DNA of 64,000 nucleotides from Microplitis mediator (GCF_029852145.1 NC_079972.1:1326901-1390900); one strand, 5' to 3'. Positions 11,465 to 21,689 are shown, numbered from the stretch's first letter. Made by a program: numbers and translations. Notes: a model not told the origin generated them from the letters alone.

Positions 11465-12165
11465 AACTAGGATGCATGCAAATAATTTTATAAGAAACTT
11501 ACTTTTATTTCAGGTGATATTTCTACAAGTTTTGAAACTGATGAACGCCCAATTGTGATTATTCGAATGAGTAATAAATATTACTCAAGTTAATTAATTG
11601 AATCAATTAAAATTAATATTAAAATTGTTCATTTAAATTGAATAGTTATTATTGAAGTTAATTGAATTAATGATTAAGATTTAATATTAAAATTATTGAT
11701 TTGAATTGAATAATAAATATTAAAGTTAATTAAATTAATATTAAAATTATTTATTTAAATTTACTAATTAATATAAAGTTAATTAAACAAATTGATTAAA
11801 ATAAATATGAAAACTATTAATTCAAATGAAAAATTCGTATTAATGTTATTTAAAATGATTTATTTAAATTAAATAATTAATATAAAGTTAATTAAATTAT
11901 TTATTCGAATTAATATTAAAATCATTTCTTTGACTTAAATTTAAACTTAGTAGCTTATTTCGCGCCTTTGTAGAACGTACTGTGCGCGTGCGCAAAGAAA
12001 ATTTTTCAAATTCTCCCTATGCGCATGCGCAAAAGTAAGGAGTATCACAAGTAAGCACGGGTACGGTCAGATAACGGAGAATTTGGTAAATGACCCGTGC
12101 GCATGCGCTAAAATGGCCAAAAATGACCATTTTCCCGTGCCCCGTGCCCACACGGGAATGTGCCG
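11465..12165 (+). repeat. 701 bp direct repeat, left copy
   Basis: Read line by line, this matches 17163-17863 without a visible difference. It has an AT-rich body of TTAATTAA-type words (11590-11940) and a GC-richer end. That end carries TGCGCGTGCGCA (11983) and two GCGCATGCGC palindromes (12021, 12099). The copies flank the non-LTR retrotransposon exactly, so the simplest reading is a very long target-site duplication. Confidence 0.9.
12020..12109. promoter_or_regulatory. GCGCATGCGC palindrome pair (NRF1-like)
   Basis: Two perfect GCGCATGCGC palindromes lie at 12021-12030 and 12099-12108, with a related TGCGCGTGCGCA at 11983-11994. This is the consensus bound by NRF1 and insect Erect wing in promoters (established knowledge). 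They sit 60-180 bp upstream of the retrotransposon's 5' end, pointing at its ORF1. Promoter function is inferred. Confidence 0.4.
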
Positions 12166-12343
12166 TATTTAACTCTTGTGATAATTTACGTCGTTTTATA
12201 TTCAAACTTTTTATACATCCTTCAACCGTGACCAAATCAGTAGTGTGGTGTTCGCTAAACCGATCTAATAATCATTGGTTTTAATCCATCGAAGAAACTG
12301 TGATTTTGTGTGGTAATGTAAAATAACCCCACTTTAAGGTTAG

Positions 12344-13588
12344 GTGGTCATGCTAAAACACATCCATCCCGAGGAAATTAACAACACAGACGTAGAGTTG
12401 GTGACTCCGTCTTCATCAACAAACAATCAACAAACTACTCCCGCAACACCTGTACCTAGAAAAAAGAGAGGAAGACCCTCCTTAGAGGAGCTGAGACTCC
12501 GAGAACGATCAAACTCCCTTGGGAATATCGACAAATTACTAAGCGGCATCAAAAGACCTAGAGATCTAACAGATTCTACGCCGGAGCCCACGCAAAACCC
12601 TAAGAAGCATCTAAGACGTCACAACTCCTCTCCTACAATCTCACCCACAAAACAAAGCTCCTCAAATATAAATATGGCCAATACCGAGGACTCACAAGCC
12701 TGTACGATAGAAATCCCAGAATTCTCGGAGACCTCCAACCAAGAGTCCTTTAAATGGATCGCAGAGCAATTTATTTGTTTATTTAAAACCAATCAATCTC
12801 AATTTTCTCAGATCAAAGGCTCTATCAAAGAATCATCGGACTCAATTCACAACCATCTTGAAACTCTGGAAAAAAAGTACTCTTCACTCTCTACGGAAGT
12901 GGAAGCCGTAAAAGCCCAACAGGAGGAGCTCAACAAACGCCTAACCAACATCGAAACTGGTAAGTGTGGTTCCAATTCGTTAAACTTGGAAAGTTCCCTA
13001 ATACCGATTATTTCCAGAGTTGAAACGGTTGAAAAGGCTATAAAATCTGATTTGCCAAACGAAACTAGCTCCACAGTCATTAACCAGCTGAACAGGCTCT
13101 CCAGGATGGTTGAAAACCATGAAAGCAGAATGCGTAGACAAAACATTGTTGTCAGAGGATTAACTCCAGCCAACCCAACCGAGGAAGTCACTTCATTTCT
13201 AGAGAAAACTTTCGACATTCCAAAATGCGAGTGTAAGCTTATCAGAGAATTCGGAAAAAGAAGGAAATGTTTTGTAATACACCTCAACAAGCCTGAACAC
13301 AAAGCTTCGATAATGAAAACCAAGAAGAATAAGCTCATCAATACAAACATTTTTATTGATAACGATCTCACACCTTTAGAACGAGAGCAAGCATATGAGA
13401 CGAGAAAAAAATTTAAAGAAGAGAAGGAAAAAGGGACAAACCCCAAGCTTAGCGCAAACAAAGTATGCACGGATGAAAAATCCTTAATTTGGGATAGAAA
13501 CACTAAAGCGTGGACAGAAAAGACCCACAACTCTCGAAACGCACACTACAATAAGCCATCAACCGTAAATTCCTATCCAAAAAACTAA
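12344..13588 (+). CDS. LINE ORF1 protein (coiled coil, RNA-binding-like)
   Basis: About 414 codons from the first codon of the open frame; the first in-frame ATG is at 12350 (MLKHIHPEE). The N terminus has a basic, AT-hook-like RKKRGRPSLEEL patch. Residues about 135-200 and 220-260 are heptad-like, suggesting a trimerising coiled coil. The C-terminal third (RRQNIVVRGL...FIDNDLTPLEREQAYETRKKF) resembles the RRM-plus-C-terminal-domain layout of L1-type ORF1 proteins. No CCHC knuckle is seen. The expected role is binding element RNA in a ribonucleoprotein particle. The stop codon directly follows a slippery heptamer leading into ORF2. Confidence 0.85.
   Translation: MVMLKHIHPEEINNTDVELVTPSSSTNNQQTTPATPVPRKKRGRPSLEELRLRERSNSLGNIDKLLSGIKRPRDLTDSTPEPTQNPKKHLRRHNSSPTISPTKQSSSNINMANTEDSQACTIEIPEFSETSNQESFKWIAEQFICLFKTNQSQFSQIKGSIKESSDSIHNHLETLEKKYSSLSTEVEAVKAQQEELNKRLTNIETGKCGSNSLNLESSLIPIISRVETVEKAIKSDLPNETSSTVINQLNRLSRMVENHESRMRRQNIVVRGLTPANPTEEVTSFLEKTFDIPKCECKLIREFGKRRKCFVIHLNKPEHKASIMKTKKNKLINTNIFIDNDLTPLEREQAYETRKKFKEEKEKGTNPKLSANKVCTDEKSLIWDRNTKAWTEKTHNSRNAHYNKPSTVNSYPKN
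13579..13588 (+). promoter_or_regulatory. Putative -1 ribosomal frameshift site A AAA AAC
   Basis: In the ORF1 frame the last codons read CCA AAA AAC TAA. A AAA AAC (13579-13585) is a canonical X XXY YYZ heptamer in the correct phase and touches the stop. A -1 slip continues with CTA ATT ACC in the ORF2 frame, which is open from 13555 but lacks an ATG upstream of the endonuclease core. No downstream stem-loop or pseudoknot was verified. Confidence 0.6.
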
Positions 13589-16500
13589 TTACCACCAAAA
13601 AGGAGAGCCACCACTTCAATACAGCCTTATTCTGGAACTGCCATGGTTTAGACAATTGTGACAACCTAATTATCCCCCAAGAAATCTTCGCCATCGCCAT
13701 AGCCGAAACCTGGACACATCAACCGCCCATTACACAGCCTGCTTGGACGGATAGCTTCAAATGTATCTGGTCAAATGCGACCAAAACCGCTAACAGAGGA
13801 AGAGCAAGTGGAGGTCTGCTACTCCTCGTAAGAGAAGAAGTGGAATTCCAGGTAATAGAAAAAAAAAATCATTGGATCTTCATCAAAGTAAAAATGCCTC
13901 TTCAGGATGTAATACTAGGTCTAATTTATCTAAAACCTGACCTAGAGCTGGAAAACACCTTGGACTCGCTCCAAATTGTTTTAGACAAACTCGAGAACAT
14001 GCACGCCGACATCCCAATAATCTTAGGAGGAGATTTTAACGCACGCCTTGGCGACCTTGATGGAGAAATTCCGCCTGATACACTCAGAGACACGATCCTG
14101 CTACCCTCAAGAAACTCCCTAGACACTGTAACCAACCCAAGAGGTCTCGCCGTCCTAAACTCTATGTCTAGCAGTGACTTCATTTTAGTAAACGGGAGAA
14201 TGGCAGATGACAAAAGCGGCAACATGACTTTTGCTGGTCCTAATGGAGCCAGCGTCATAGACTTGGTATGGGTAAATCATGAAGCCGCAAAGCTGGTCTC
14301 AACATTCCGAGTTGGAGTGGATTCATTCGGCTCCGACCACTTTCCGGTTCAAATATCATTCCAATTCGACCAGGATACCCCACAAGCTGAAAAGTCTCCA
14401 TTGCTCTCCCCTACTCCGAAATTAATCTGGAAGACAGAGTGTACTCAACACTTTATTGAAGAACTATTCTACTCCCACCGGCTCGTGATCAACCAAGCAA
14501 ACACTAGCTTGGACACTCTAGCTGAAAACCTCCAGGCAGCTATTCATGAAGCAGCAGAGTCATCAGGTTTAAAAATCGTGACAAAACCGAGGCGGGTTAA
14601 TAGCAAGCCTAAACGCCCATGGGAGGACAACGAACTTAGGCTTCTCAGATTAGCCCTTTCCAAGCACCAAAGAATATGTAGGAGGAGAGGATTCACGCAA
14701 ACTAACCTTGAAACCTTGCATCTCTTGAAAAAAAATTTAAAGAAAACTAAGAAGACAAAAATTATAAACTACTATCGCTCCATTAGAAACACCCTGGCAC
14801 GTACTTCAAGCCCTGCTGAGTTCTGGCAACTGGTCAAATCGCTCAGAAGACCATCGTACACGCCTTGCCCTATCTCACTTGACTCCTGGGAAGAATTTTA
14901 CTCTACAGTGTACCCACAGAGAACCTACGACACTACCAACTTTACTGACGTACGCAATCCTTACCTGGATCTTGATTTCTCCTTCCTAGAAGTCAAAAAA
15001 GTAATCAAAAAAAGCAAGAATAATAAGTCTCCAGGCCCAGATGCTATACTGAACGAACATTTACGTCACCTCCCTCCCCCATGGATCTCTTATCTCGTGA
15101 TGCTGCTAAATAGAATCTGGAACTCTGAACAAATTCCATCCTCTTGGCCAGCAGCAACAATCTCATTAATACACAAAAAGGGAACCCGAGATGACCCGTT
15201 AAACTACCGTGGGATTGCGCTGCTAAATAACTTACTCAAAGTATTAACTGGTGTCATCCAAAAGCGATTAAACTCCTGGATGGAAAGTTTAAGCATAATC
15301 CCTGAAGAACAGGCAGGATTTAGAGAGGGACGTGGCTGCCTAGACCAGTCCTTCACTATTCTAGCAGCCCTTCAATCTAAAATCAGAATGGAAGGTAACG
15401 CCGTTTATTGTATTTTCGTTGACTTTACCAGAGCCTTCGACACGGTTCCTCACCATCTACTCTGGAGAAAATTATTTAACCTCGGCATCAGTGGCAAGAT
15501 AATTAGGGTAGTTCGCGCAATCTACGAAAGGGCAAAAGTCAACCTGCGTGTCAACGGAAATACCTCCAAAGACTTTGCAGTCACTGAAGGCGTGCTCCAG
15601 GGTGACAAGTTAAGCCCTACGCTCTTCATTCTATATATTGCAGATCTTGTAGCTTTCCTTGAAAGAAAAGGCTTCAAAGGCTTAAGCATAGGACCAAAAA
15701 ACCTCCTCACTTTACTCTTTGCCGATGACGCAACCTTCTTCACAGCATCACTCACCGAGGCAAAAAAAATACTAGTGGCACTAGAAGAGTACTTCGATGA
15801 GAACAAACTGAGTGTACACACGGGGAAAACTCAGGTGATGATCTGTCGTGCATCGGGCAGGATCAGGCAAAAAGAAAGAAACGCTTTCTACTACAAAAAT
15901 CAACCTATCAAGATCACGACTCACTACAACTACCTCGGCATCACGATAGACAACTCCACCAAGGGAAAATTAGCAGCCCAAGCAGCACTACAAAAGGCAA
16001 GAATAGCAACCGGAACAGTATGTACCTTACTGGCTAAAACGAAGTCGGACTCGTGGCAGACCAGGATACATTTATTCAACAGCATAGTGGGTCCCACAAT
16101 TCTTTATGGCGCCGAAACCTGGGGGATAGACCATTTGGAAGAAATAGATAAAGCTCAGGCTAACTTTTTCAAAAGAATCCTACTACTGCCCACAAACACA
16201 CCAGGCTATATGGTCAGGATTGAAGTTGGGATTACCCGACTATCTGTAACAGCGCTCAACCGAACCTGGAAATGGATAACACGTATCCTGAAAATGGATG
16301 ACAATCGCTGGCCGAAAATTTGCCTTGTCCATCTGATAACCATAGCAAAAAACCCGCAGTGCCAGGTCAAATTTAACTGGGTTGCAAAACTGAACCTCCT
16401 GCTTAAGGAGATTGCAATGCCGGATATGTTCAACAACTTGGACCCCTCACTCTGGGAAAAACAACATCCCAAATTCCTCGAAGCCATCACCAATCGAGCC

Positions 16501-16932
16501 AGACGACTGGACTACGAGCAATATCTTCGATCTACCTCGCTGCAAACTCAGCTAATCTGGAGTAAAACACCTTACACACCCAGATATCTGAAGCTTCGGT
16601 GCCCAATCCATTTATCGCGTATGATTGCGCAACTACGTCTCGCTAACAACTATAACTGCAGAATTACGATCTTTGGGTTGCACATCCGACTTCTCCCGAA
16701 AAACTACTGCAGAGCTTGCAATGAGAGCCTCGAAACGGTCGACCACATACTGGCCTACTGTCCAGAGCTCGACGACCTGAGACAGCGATACTTCAAAGAC
16801 ATCATCAAGAATTACCCAAGAAACCTACGTACGCTCATGATACTGAATATATATTCCAAAAATGATATGGAAAATGTGACAAGATTCCTCACGGCAGTCA
16901 CTAAAAGGTGCTCCCTATCAAATCCTATCTAA
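13585..16932 (+). CDS. LINE ORF2: endonuclease-reverse transcriptase
   Basis: Open frame of about 1115 codons from the frameshift point to a TAA at 16930-16932. The endonuclease begins at once (ALFWNCHGLDN, then AIAETW, GGDFNARLGD, and the SDHFPV catalytic histidine near 14333). Reverse transcriptase follows with NKSPGPDAILNEHL, NYRGIALLN, EEQAGFREGRG, the FVDFTRAFDTV block, VLQGDKLSPTLF and the catalytic LLFADDATFF near 15718. The C terminus has a CRACNESLETVDHILAYC knuckle (about 16708). Conventional ATG-based calling would truncate the endonuclease, because no ATG occurs in this frame before the core motifs. All catalytic signatures look intact, so the copy may be active. Confidence 0.92.
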   Translation, partial: LITTKKESHHFNTALFWNCHGLDNCDNLIIPQEIFAIAIAETWTHQPPITQPAWTDSFKCIWSNATKTANRGRASGGLLLLVREEVEFQVIEKKNHWIFIKVKMPLQDVILGLIYLKPDLELENTLDSLQIVLDKLENMHADIPIILGGDFNARLGDLDGEIPPDTLRDTILLPSRNSLDTVTNPRGLAVLNSMSSSDFILVNGRMADDKSGNMTFAGPNGASVIDLVWVNHEAAKLVSTFRVGVDSFGSDHFPVQISFQFDQDTPQAEKSPLLSPTPKLIWKTECTQHFIEELFYSHRLVINQANTSLDTLAENLQAAIHEAAESSGLKIVTKPRRVNSKPKRPWEDNELRLLRLALSKHQRICRRRGFTQTNLETLHLLKKNLKKTKKTKIINYYRSIRNTLARTSSPAEFWQLVKSLRRPSYTPCPISLDSWEEFYSTVYPQRTYDTTNFTDVRNPYLDLDFSFLEVKKVIKKSKNNKSPGPDAILNEHLRHLPPPWISYLVMLLNRIWNSEQIPSSWPAATISLIHKKGTRDDPLNYRGIALLNNLLKVLTGVIQKRLNSWMESLSIIPEEQAGFREGRGCLDQSFTILAALQSKIRMEGNAVYCIFVDFTRAFDTVPHHLLWRKLFNLGISGKIIRVVRAIYERAKVNLRVNGNTSKDFAVTEGVLQGDKLSPTLFILYIADLVAFLERKGFKGLSIGPKNLLTLLFADDATFFTASLTEAKKILVALEEYFDENKLSVHTGKTQVMICRASGRIRQKERNAFYYKNQPIKITTHYNYLGITIDNSTKGKLAAQAALQKARIATGTVCTLLAKTKSDSWQTRIHLFNSIVGPTILYGAETWGIDHLEEIDKAQANFFKRILLLPTNTPGYMVRIEVGITRLSVTALNRTWKWITRILKMDDNRWPKICLVHLITIAKNPQCQVKFNWVAKLNLLLKEIAMPDMFNNLDPSLWEKQHPKFLEAITNRARRLDYEQYLRSTSLQTQLIWSKTPYTPRYLKLRCPIHLSRMIAQLRLANNYNCRITIFGLHIRLLPKNYCRACNESLETVDHILAYCPELDDLRQRYFKDIIKNYPRNLRTLMILNIYSKNDMENVTRFLTAVTKRCSLSNPI

Positions 16933-17162
16933 ACCCTTCTCCTAGACACCGACCAACTGGCTCTCCTAAAAATACCCACATAAATTTTTATTTTTACTTG
17001 CCGATCATTGTATTAACTTAATTACTGCCTATAATTCCTAAAAATTAAAAATTGTATATTATAATATAATTCTTAATTACTGAACATGCGTTCCAAAAAT
17101 TGTTATACGAGAGATCATGTATATACTCTTTAAAACAATAAATATACAATACATTACAATAC

Positions 17163-17863
17163 AACTAGGATGCATGCAAATAATTTTATAAGAAACTTAC
17201 TTTTATTTCAGGTGATATTTCTACAAGTTTTGAAACTGATGAACGCCCAATTGTGATTATTCGAATGAGTAATAAATATTACTCAAGTTAATTAATTGAA
17301 TCAATTAAAATTAATATTAAAATTGTTCATTTAAATTGAATAGTTATTATTGAAGTTAATTGAATTAATGATTAAGATTTAATATTAAAATTATTGATTT
17401 GAATTGAATAATAAATATTAAAGTTAATTAAATTAATATTAAAATTATTTATTTAAATTTACTAATTAATATAAAGTTAATTAAACAAATTGATTAAAAT
17501 AAATATGAAAACTATTAATTCAAATGAAAAATTCGTATTAATGTTATTTAAAATGATTTATTTAAATTAAATAATTAATATAAAGTTAATTAAATTATTT
17601 ATTCGAATTAATATTAAAATCATTTCTTTGACTTAAATTTAAACTTAGTAGCTTATTTCGCGCCTTTGTAGAACGTACTGTGCGCGTGCGCAAAGAAAAT
17701 TTTTCAAATTCTCCCTATGCGCATGCGCAAAAGTAAGGAGTATCACAAGTAAGCACGGGTACGGTCAGATAACGGAGAATTTGGTAAATGACCCGTGCGC
17801 ATGCGCTAAAATGGCCAAAAATGACCATTTTCCCGTGCCCCGTGCCCACACGGGAATGTGCCG
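17163..17863 (+). repeat. 701 bp direct repeat, right copy
   Basis: Same sequence as 11465-12165, offset 5698 bp, beginning immediately after the retrotransposon tail. It is followed by 14 unrelated bases and then a truncated TIR element. Confidence 0.9.
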
Positions 17864-18355
17864 ATAGCCACACTCTAAAACAACTCTTAAAATGTCAAGA
17901 AATTTTTCTTATTTACTGGATAAAATCGAAAATATTTTGGAATTAGAAAACATCATAATTCTTGTGCCACGGAGAAAAATGTTGGCTCGAAACCTACCAA
18001 TTTTTACAATGCTGTCAACCAAACTTGAAACAGTAAGTAAAGCATCCGAACAATTACTATGCTCTTATAAAAAATTATTATGCTGCATCAAAATTATTAT
18101 AATGTATGAAAGTAATTGATATTAAAGCTTATCGATAAGTTTCTCGCGCGTAATAAGTATTGTGATAGAGCATAATCATTTTTATAAGAGCACAATAATT
18201 TTTTAGATGCGTCACTTCCTGTTTCCAGTTTGGTCGACAGCATTGTAAAAATTGGTAGGTTTCGAGCCAACATTTTTCTCCGTGTGACATCTTATTACAG
18301 AAGCGCATTAGCATGTTTCAAATACCAAGAAAATTAAAATAAATTTATAAATCTA

Positions 18356-18383
18356 GATTATTATTATTATTATTACTACTATA

Positions 18384-18446
<63 letters not shown>

Positions 18447-18447
18447 T
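18356..18447. repeat. (ATT)n microsatellite, left of Dong-like element
   Basis: Nearly pure ATT trinucleotide repeat. With 21690-21776 it forms the two halves of the target tract of the Dong-like element. Confidence 0.95.
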
Positions 18448-21400
18448 CTTTTTAAGTTAAATGCTCAGGGGGTTATCCCCGGTAGTCCGACTCTACCGAG
18501 GGCCTCACCTGAGCGCCAAATCGTTACTGCTGCGATGCTTCATCAACAAGATGATTAGCATGCGCAGCAGGCCAAGTTTCATCGCCTTAGGAGACGGAGG
18601 GATCCAAGAATTACAGCCTTTTGCATCCTCGATGCCAGAAGCTCAACTTGCGCTGAACAAGTTGGTATTCTAGCCAATGCAGATACAAAAGACTGTTTCA
18701 TCCCTCCAAGGACGTCAACAATGAGGACGACAAGTTTGACACGGTAGCCGGGGTAAAGTTTGCCAATTTCAAACAGGAGATCCTGATATATCTCGCGTTT
18801 GTGCTCTTCTTTAACCGTTATATTATACTCAGCAGGTGCTGAGAACTCGATGACATAAATGTCGCGAGTGGTTTTATCGAAGAGCACAATATCAGGTTTG
18901 TTGTGATCTATTTTCCGAGTAGTCGCGAATGGCACGTTCCAATAAATGCGGCAACGGTCATTCTCAACAACTTGCGGAATATCTCCTGGCAGATAAGGCA
19001 GCACTGGTGTTTTGTCGATACCGTGCGTATGTCTAAGGTGGTAGTAAAGTACTCGCAGAGCAGCATTGTGACGCTGGATGTATGCACCTTTTGCTAGCAC
19101 AGGACATGCTGACAAGAGGTGTATAAGCGTCTCAGGATGTTGCTTACATACCCTACACGATGTGTCGGGTAGCTGCATCTGGAGTACTTTTGCACGGTAT
19201 TCGAGGGTATTGATAACACCATCTTGACAGGCAAAAATATATCCTTCGGTCTCGGACATCAGGCCAGCTGACTTAAGGAAGGAAAACGTCAGCTGGGTGG
19301 ACAAGCCATGGTCACGCACGTGTTTAAAGAACACGCTGTGCATGGACTTGTCCATGTGTGTACTGAGCAGTTTTTGCTGCTCGGCATTCCTAACGACACT
19401 CTTAAATTCCTCCTTAGGGAGTTCAATAAGAGGGTTTACTCTTCCGAGACCGAGGGATTTTGCCGCGTATCGTGCTGCCTTATATAAGAACGCTCCCTTC
19501 TGCAGATTCTCATGACTATGAACAATCTGCATAAGGAAGTCGTTCTCATCTGCTGTGAAATTGACAACTTCGTATGTTAGACCCAAAACCAAACGATCAT
19601 GTAGACACTCCATGCTCTGTAGACCTCTCCCTCCGATGTGCCGGGAAAGGTATAATCTGGTGATTGAGGACTTAGGGTGCATGCTCCGATTGATATTCAT
19701 GACTTTGCGTGTCTTGATATCGAGATCTCTAAGCTCTTTTCGGGTCCATTTAAGGACACCGAAAGAGTAGAGTAGTACTGGGACAGCAAGCATGTTTGTT
19801 GCAAAGACTTTGTTTTTTCCGGAAAGTTCTGATGACCAGATTTTCCGGAGTCTCCGTCCATACTCGCTGCAGAGAGTCGTTTTGATTTTCGAGACATCCT
19901 GCATAGGACTCCCGTCAATCCCTAGATATTTGTACGACTCTCCGGCGTCAAGATGGTCAATGACGCTCCCATCTACTAACTCGATATCTTCGCGCAAATC
20001 AGAGCACTTACCCCTCACCAGATTAACGACCGCGCACTTGTCCAACCCAAAGGCCATGCCGACATCCCGTGTATACTCCCCTACGATATTCAAGGCTGTT
20101 TGAAGGTGTTCCTCATCAGGAGCATATACCTTCAGATCATCCATGTAGAGTAAGTGGGTGATCGAATATTTCCGATCAGTTGGTGGGCCCACTGAGTATC
20201 CACGAGTACGGCGTAGCGCAACAGATATCGGCAGCAGTGAGATGCAAAACAGCAGCGGGCTCAGGGAATCTCCCTGGAAGACACCTCGCTTGTACTGTAC
20301 AACTTCGGTCACACGTTTGTCGTTGCCACATGAAATGTGGAACCGTGTTCGCCAAAGTTGCGTCGTACGCTGTATGCATCCCACTGTATCGCGATTGACC
20401 CCAAGGCATTTGAGCAAAAAGAGAATGAGCTCGTGAGATGTTGAGTCGAATGCCTTACGGTAGTCAATCCAGGCCATTGACAGGTTGCGCTGATGGTAGA
20501 CCGCGTCTTGAATGACACAACGATCTACTAACAGATTCTCTTTGCAACCTGACAAGCCTCTTTTACTGCCACGTTGTTCGTATATCTGCTGCCATACAGG
20601 ATCTATCTCCTGTAGAATGCGATTATTCAAGATTTTTGTGAAAATCTTATAAACTGCATTCAAACAGGTGATAGGCCTGTAGTTCTTCGGGTCGGACAAG
20701 TCACCTTTCTTAGGGATGAGCACGGTTCGCCCTTCTACAAGCCAGCACGGAATAGGTTCGTTGCCTCTGATAAACGCTGTAAATATCCGGGCCAGATGGC
20801 TGTAGGTAGAAGTAAGTTTCTTCCACCAAAACAAGTTAATGCCATCCGGACCCGGAGCAGCCCAGTTCTTACCATTATTCAGAGCCAAACGAACTTCTTC
20901 CACGCTGACTTCAGGGCTCTCTTCATCAGCATTGTCGTTTCGGTGGCGGCGACAAAATGCCTCGAAGTCGTTGAGAGCTGGAGTGTCACGATTCACGTCT
21001 GGTTGATCACCATACAACTCGGACCAGAAAGCTTCTACTCGATCGATAGATGGGGGATCGCCAGAAACAGATGTCTTAGGTGTCAGAAAGCGTGAAGGAC
21101 TTAACCGAAACAAAGAGTTATCGGTAAGCCGCTTCAGCTTTTTCTCTAGTGACTTTTTAGCAGTCACCAGAGCCCGCAACCTGTTGAGAGAACCTTCTTT
21201 GATGTTAAGAAGATTCTCCTTATTCAGTGTGTGATGTTGATATCGTAGTCCAGCTGCAATACGGCGGACTTTAGGCGTAAACGCTTTACGAGCATTTACG
21301 TACTCAATAACACACTGAATGCGGGAGACATGTTTCCGGAGATCATCAATCTTCAGTGAAAGCTGTCCAATGCGACCTTTCATCTTAGCCTCCGGAGAAG

Positions 21401-21689
21401 AAGTATTATTTCTTGCCGGAGGTAAGAGTGAGGAAGCAGCATCATAGACAGCTTGATTGATGGTGAGTAGAGTAGAATCTTCCTGAATCCGAAGCGATAG
21501 CTCGTGGTTTTCCGTGTCAAGTTGGTCTTTGGGGTAGTGTGTCTTTTTAGAGACACATACTTGTCGTTTTTCAAAATCATTGTCGGCGTCTTCGGAAGAA
21601 CGGCGTCTCTCCTGATGTAGCTGTGCTGGAAAAGACAGACGGTGAGATAGCCGTCTGTTATTTAACAGTGATCTTCGTGTTCGCCGAAG
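18448..21689 (-). mobile_element. Dong/R4-like non-LTR retrotransposon in (ATT)n
   Basis: A single-ORF retrotransposon on the minus strand, with (ATT)n on both sides. The Dong family of the R4 clade is known to insert within TAA repeats, and the protein has the matching layout of reverse transcriptase, CCHC motif and restriction-like endonuclease. A ~130 bp 3' UTR (18448-18578) separates the stop from the repeat. The coding region is intact, suggesting a fairly recent insertion. Confidence 0.88.
18579..21689 (-). CDS. Dong-like reverse transcriptase with restriction-like endonuclease
   Basis: The unbroken frame continues upstream into the microsatellite to 21815, where (AAT)n reads as a poly-Asn run of about 40 residues. 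The element's own protein is taken to start near 21689 with LRRTRRSLL. Key parts are GKNWAAPGPDGIN, PIPKKGDLSDPKNYRPITC-type fingers, WIDYRKAFDS, GVFQGDSLSPLLF and catalytic LLYMDDLKVYA (about 20140). Next come a thumb, a CRVCKQHPETLIHLLSAC knuckle (about 19107-19160) and a restriction-like endonuclease with KPDIVLFD and YVIEFSAP (about 18860-18905). Such enzymes nick the target and prime reverse transcription. No N-terminal zinc finger is evident. The true initiation codon is uncertain. Confidence 0.9.
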   Translation of the reverse strand, partial: LRRTRRSLLNNRRLSHRLSFPAQLHQERRRSSEDADNDFEKRQVCVSKKTHYPKDQLDTENHELSLRIQEDSTLLTINQAVYDAASSLLPPARNNTSSPEAKMKGRIGQLSLKIDDLRKHVSRIQCVIEYVNARKAFTPKVRRIAAGLRYQHHTLNKENLLNIKEGSLNRLRALVTAKKSLEKKLKRLTDNSLFRLSPSRFLTPKTSVSGDPPSIDRVEAFWSELYGDQPDVNRDTPALNDFEAFCRRHRNDNADEESPEVSVEEVRLALNNGKNWAAPGPDGINLFWWKKLTSTYSHLARIFTAFIRGNEPIPCWLVEGRTVLIPKKGDLSDPKNYRPITCLNAVYKIFTKILNNRILQEIDPVWQQIYEQRGSKRGLSGCKENLLVDRCVIQDAVYHQRNLSMAWIDYRKAFDSTSHELILFLLKCLGVNRDTVGCIQRTTQLWRTRFHISCGNDKRVTEVVQYKRGVFQGDSLSPLLFCISLLPISVALRRTRGYSVGPPTDRKYSITHLLYMDDLKVYAPDEEHLQTALNIVGEYTRDVGMAFGLDKCAVVNLVRGKCSDLREDIELVDGSVIDHLDAGESYKYLGIDGSPMQDVSKIKTTLCSEYGRRLRKIWSSELSGKNKVFATNMLAVPVLLYSFGVLKWTRKELRDLDIKTRKVMNINRSMHPKSSITRLYLSRHIGGRGLQSMECLHDRLVLGLTYEVVNFTADENDFLMQIVHSHENLQKGAFLYKAARYAAKSLGLGRVNPLIELPKEEFKSVVRNAEQQKLLSTHMDKSMHSVFFKHVRDHGLSTQLTFSFLKSAGLMSETEGYIFACQDGVINTLEYRAKVLQMQLPDTSCRVCKQHPETLIHLLSACPVLAKGAYIQRHNAALRVLYYHLRHTHGIDKTPVLPYLPGDIPQVVENDRCRIYWNVPFATTRKIDHNKPDIVLFDKTTRDIYVIEFSAPAEYNITVKEEHKREIYQDLLFEIGKLYPGYRVKLVVLIVDVLGGMKQSFVSALARIPTCSAQVELLASRMQKAVILGSLRLLRR

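Larger units (their letters stand above)
12166..17162 (+). mobile_element. Non-LTR retrotransposon (two-ORF LINE), near intact
   Basis: It has a ~178 bp 5' leader, ORF1 (12344-13588), ORF2 (open from 13555, frameshifted entry at 13585, end 16932) and a ~230 bp 3' UTR. It ends in a simple tail of ATACAATACATTACAATAC type rather than long poly(A). The ORFs are uninterrupted and the flanking repeats look identical, so the insertion is recent. ORF2 has an apurinic-type endonuclease, FADD reverse transcriptase and a C-terminal CCHC knuckle, as in the Jockey/R1/I group. The exact clade was not determined. Confidence 0.9.

Noticed and set aside
12847..13530. 227-codon minus-strand frame opposite LINE ORF1
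   Set aside because: Shadow of ORF1: it lies entirely within it and has no independent signals.
11465..17863. LTR retrotransposon reading of the 701 bp repeats
   Set aside because: The repeats lack TG...CA ends, and the interior has LINE ORF1/ORF2 with an apurinic-type endonuclease, not gag-protease-integrase.
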